In this document: piece by piece, positions 12,827-14,864 of the stretch | Layout: every line of letters starts with the position of its first letter | Position numbering within the stretch: position 1 is the first letter of the stretch | From: Paracoccaceae bacterium | GTDB lineage: Bacteria; Pseudomonadota; Alphaproteobacteria; Rhodobacterales; Rhodobacteraceae | Length of the DNA: 14,864 nucleotides | Direction of reading: 5' to 3' | Assembly: GCA_020441345.1 (NCBI GenBank) | Contig: JAGRMK010000241.1 | Coordinates: forward strand, 1-14,864 | Notes under the pieces: generated by a model | Seen by the model: the letters and a program-made list of their open reading frames with translations, nothing else | Database searches by the model: none | What the model was told of the DNA's origin: nothing | Program-made: the position numbers and the translations under genes

Positions 12827-14017
12827 TTAACCTTGGCTGATCGCCCGCGTCGCGGCCTCCAGCGCCCCCGCGCCATGGGGGATGCCCAGGGCCTTCATGC
12901 CCGCGTCCATCACCGCCAGCGCACCCAGCGTCATATGCGCGTTCACATGGCCCATATGCGCCAGCCGGAAGAAATCATCGGCGGCCGGGGTGCCCGGTTC
13001 GGCCATTCCCAGCCCGACGCCCAGTGTGACGCCGCCCTCGTGCTCACACCACCGCCGCAACCGGGTGCCGTCGCCGTTCGACAGGCGCATCGCCGTGACC
13101 GCGTGACCGCGGCAGGCCGGGGACTTGATGTTCAGCGCAAAGGCCCCGCCTTGCCCCCAGACCTCGCCGGCGGCCCAGACAGCGCCCGCCAGCCGGGCAT
13201 GACGCCGCCAGACGTTTTCCAGCCCTTCCTCGTGAATCATCGTCAGCGCCTCGCGCAGGCCGAACAGGTGGTGGGTCGGCGCGGTGCCGTAGAAATGCAT
13301 GTAGAAATGGTTCGCGTCGGCGCGCGGCTCCCAGTCCCAGTAAGGGGTGCGCAGGTCCGAGCTCTTGGCCGCCTGCCGCGCCTTGTCGGAAAAGAACACC
13401 AGCCCCAGGCCCGGCGGTGTCATCAGCCCTTTCTGACTTGCGGCGACCACGACATCGACGCCCCAGGCATCCATGTGAAACTCGTCGCAGCCCAGCGAGG
13501 CGATGCAATCGACCATCAACAGACCGGGATGCCCCAGATCGTCCATCAGCTTGCGCAGCGCGGCGACATCGTTGCGCGCGCTGCTGGCGGTGTCGACATG
13601 GGTCGCCAGCACGGCGCGTGCGTTCGGTTCGGCGCGCAGCGCGGTTTCCACCCGCGCCAGGTCAATCGGCGCGGCGTTGCCGAAATCTGTCACCGTGACC
13701 TTGACCCCCAATTGCCGTGCGTTTTCGGCCCAGCCGTGGCCAAAGCGCCCGGTTGCCAGCACCAGGGCAGTATCGCCGCGCCGAAACACATTGGCATTCG
13801 CCGCTTCCCAGGCGGCATGGCCGTTACCAATGTAGATCGTTGCGTTGTGCTGCGTGCCGGCCACCGCCTTGAGGTCTGGCCACAGGCTGGCGGTCATCTC
13901 CATCAGCGCGCCCTCGTAGATGTTCGGCGCGGCGCGATGCATGGCATTCAGAACGCGGTCGGGCATGACCGAGGGGCCGGGGGTGGCCAGGTAGGGGCGG
14001 CCATTGGCGAGGGACAT
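12827..14017 (-). CDS. Class V PLP aminotransferase, alanine/serine-glyoxylate type
   Basis: A protein of 396 residues. The start at 14017 is set by AGGAG eight bases upstream and by the family N-terminus LATPGPSVMPDRVLNAMHR; the longer open frame to 14116 crosses the promoter. Visible features: GNGHAAWEAA for the phosphate loop (about 64-73), THVDTASS (139-146), the PLP-contacting Asp170 in LLMVDCIASLGCDEF, and the Schiff-base Lys196 in ASQKGLMTPPGLGL. The family converts glyoxylate to glycine with serine or alanine as donor; bacterial members act in the serine cycle, glycine synthesis or related amino acid turnover. No other serine-cycle gene is in the window. Its tail converges with the Lrp-type gene with a 57-base gap. 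It has its own promoter, so it is probably a single-gene unit. Confidence 0.92.
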   Translation of the reverse strand: MSLANGRPYLATPGPSVMPDRVLNAMHRAAPNIYEGALMEMTASLWPDLKAVAGTQHNATIYIGNGHAAWEAANANVFRRGDTALVLATGRFGHGWAENARQLGVKVTVTDFGNAAPIDLARVETALRAEPNARAVLATHVDTASSARNDVAALRKLMDDLGHPGLLMVDCIASLGCDEFHMDAWGVDVVVAASQKGLMTPPGLGLVFFSDKARQAAKSSDLRTPYWDWEPRADANHFYMHFYGTAPTHHLFGLREALTMIHEEGLENVWRRHARLAGAVWAAGEVWGQGGAFALNIKSPACRGHAVTAMRLSNGDGTRLRRWCEHEGGVTLGVGLGMAEPGTPAADDFFRLAHMGHVNAHMTLGALAVMDAGMKALGIPHGAGALEAATRAISQG

Positions 14018-14029
14018 TGCACAAACTCC

Positions 14030-14041
14030 TGCACATGTGCA
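14030..14041. promoter_or_regulatory. Perfect 12-base palindrome, candidate operator
   Basis: TGCACATGTGCA is identical on both strands. It lies directly next to the AGGAG ribosome binding site of the class V aminotransferase gene and about 10 bases downstream of that gene's predicted -10 element, so it sits at or just after the transcription start. A bound repressor there would block transcription. It is followed on the plus strand by a T run, but no plus-strand gene ends here, so a terminator reading is unlikely. Confidence 0.45.
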
Positions 14042-14051
14042 TTTTTTGCGA

Positions 14052-14080
14052 ACCATAGGCGCGCGACCCGGGGGCGTCAA
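14052..14080 (-). promoter_or_regulatory. Sigma70-like promoter of the class V aminotransferase gene
   Basis: On the minus strand TTGACG (complement of 14075-14080) and TATGGT (complement of 14052-14057) are separated by exactly 17 bases. The distance to the ATG at 14017 leaves a leader of about 27 bases that contains the palindrome and the ribosome binding site. This is the best promoter match in the window. Confidence 0.55.
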
Positions 14081-14157
14081 TGCGGCGGTATTCCCGACCG
14101 GTGGGGGGCTGTCCAAACGCCATTGTCACCCCTATATCGGCTGGGATGGAGGCCACA

Positions 14158-14864
14158 ATGACCCAACAGTTGCCGGTGCCCGTTCTGGACCCGCACGCCC
14201 GATGCGCGCCCGCGCCGGGCCGCGCGATCTTGCAAGTCAGCGGCGAGGATCGTCTGCGGTTCCTGCAAGGCCAGGTGACGCAGGACATGGCGCGTGTGAC
14301 CCGCGACGGGATCGCCTATGGCGCGATGCTGACGCCGCAGGGCAAACTGTTTGCCGATTTCCTGCTGGTCGACGCAGGCGACAGCATCTTGATCGATGTC
14401 GCCGACGGGCTGGCCGACGCACTGGCGCAAAGGCTTTCGATGTTCAGGCTCCGCTCGAAGGTCGCGATCACGCCGGTTGACCTGCCGGTGTCGCGTGGCC
14501 TGGGCGTGGCCCCAGAGGGGGCATTGCCCGACCCGCGCGACGCTGCGCTGGGCTGGCGGCTTTACGGAGCATCCGTGTCGCAGGGGGATCCGATAGACTG
14601 GGACGCCCTGCGCATTGCCGCCCGCGTGCCCGAATCCGGCGCCGAGCTGCAACCGGCCGAAAGCTTTATCCTGGAGCTGGATTTCGAGCGGTTGAACGGC
14701 GTCGATTTCCGCAAGGGGTGCTATGTCGGGCAAGAGGTCACGGCGCGAATGCATCACAAGACGGAATTGCGCCGCCGGCTTGTGATCGTCGCGCTGGATA
14801 CGCCGGTGCCTGTTGGTACGCCGATCCTGACCGAGACTGGCAAAGAGGCCGGGACCGTGTTTAC
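14158..14864 (+). CDS. ygfZ: YgfZ/GcvT-like folate-binding protein, cut by the window edge
   Basis: An open frame of 235 codons with no stop before the window ends. It starts at ATG 14158, with GGAGG (14148-14152) five bases upstream; the in-frame ATG at 14146 is less well placed. The N-terminal half reads ILQVSGEDRLRFLQGQVTQDM followed by GAMLTPQGKLFADFLL, the start of the GcvT-like folate-binding domain. The family signature KGCYVGQEV is at residues 186-194, with the Cys important in E. coli YgfZ. YgfZ uses tetrahydrofolate and supports assembly or repair of iron-sulfur proteins, including tRNA-modifying MiaB. This is a housekeeping gene, divergent from the class V aminotransferase with a 140-base spacer. 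Only a few tens of C-terminal residues should be missing. Confidence 0.92.
   Translation, partial: MTQQLPVPVLDPHARCAPAPGRAILQVSGEDRLRFLQGQVTQDMARVTRDGIAYGAMLTPQGKLFADFLLVDAGDSILIDVADGLADALAQRLSMFRLRSKVAITPVDLPVSRGLGVAPEGALPDPRDAALGWRLYGASVSQGDPIDWDALRIAARVPESGAELQPAESFILELDFERLNGVDFRKGCYVGQEVTARMHHKTELRRRLVIVALDTPVPVGTPILTETGKEAGTVF

Noticed and set aside
14030..14047. Intrinsic terminator formed by TGCACATGTGCA and the T run after it
   Set aside because: A perfect palindrome without a loop makes a poor hairpin, no plus-strand gene ends there, and the position fits an operator for the leftward gene.
12818..14161. Long open frame on the plus strand across the class V aminotransferase gene
   Set aside because: It is antisense to a gene with all family motifs and a good ribosome binding site. 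Its product is low-complexity (many Arg, His, Gly and Gln) with no domain, as expected from GC-rich shadow frames.

Overview
The window is GC-rich, has tightly packed genes with ATGA stop/start overlaps, and codes for proteins typical of the alphaproteobacterial family Rhodobacteraceae/Paracoccaceae (Rhodobacterales). Examples are a TRAP transporter, a CoxL-like molybdenum hydroxylase paired with a HisC-like aminotransferase, and prophage proteins that I recall from Paracoccus-like genomes. The genus cannot be fixed from the sequence. There are no rRNA, tRNA or CRISPR features, and no gene-free stretch longer than 300 bases.

Region A (about 1-4580) begins with the first codons of a leftward gene running off the left edge. 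A divergent rightward run of six closely spaced genes follows: a small exported protein with an oxidoreductase-molybdopterin-like fold, a membrane sensor histidine kinase, a response regulator with a LuxR-type DNA-binding domain, and three small exported proteins of unknown function. The first three are joined by ATGA overlaps. This looks like one operon in which an exported sensing partner, a two-component pair and secreted products are made together.

Region B (about 4600-7290) is a patchwork of gene fragments in both orientations: a prophage tail-type protein, the C-terminal part of a phage endolysin, the N-terminal part of a phage primase, a scrap of IS1182-type transposase, the C-terminal half of a TRAP solute-binding protein, an intact TRAP small permease, the N-terminus of the TRAP large permease and the N-terminus of a thiolase-like gene. 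Adjacent fragments are in different frames or strands and abut within a few bases. This is either a hot spot of illegitimate recombination or an assembly chimera, and the sequence alone cannot decide between them.

Region C (7290-12187, leftward) holds an ornithine/lysine-type decarboxylase, a stand-alone form II CoxL-like molybdenum hydroxylase subunit, a HisC-like aminotransferase overlapping it by ATGA, and a small membrane protein. An Lrp/AsnC regulator diverges from the decarboxylase across a 150-base spacer with overlapping inverted repeats, which suggests local amino-acid-responsive control. The set suggests amine or amino acid metabolism, but no substrate can be assigned.

Region D (12827 to the end) holds a class V aminotransferase of the alanine/serine-glyoxylate type (leftward). 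It has a good sigma70-like promoter and a perfect 12-base palindrome next to its ribosome binding site. A divergent ygfZ-type gene is cut by the right edge.
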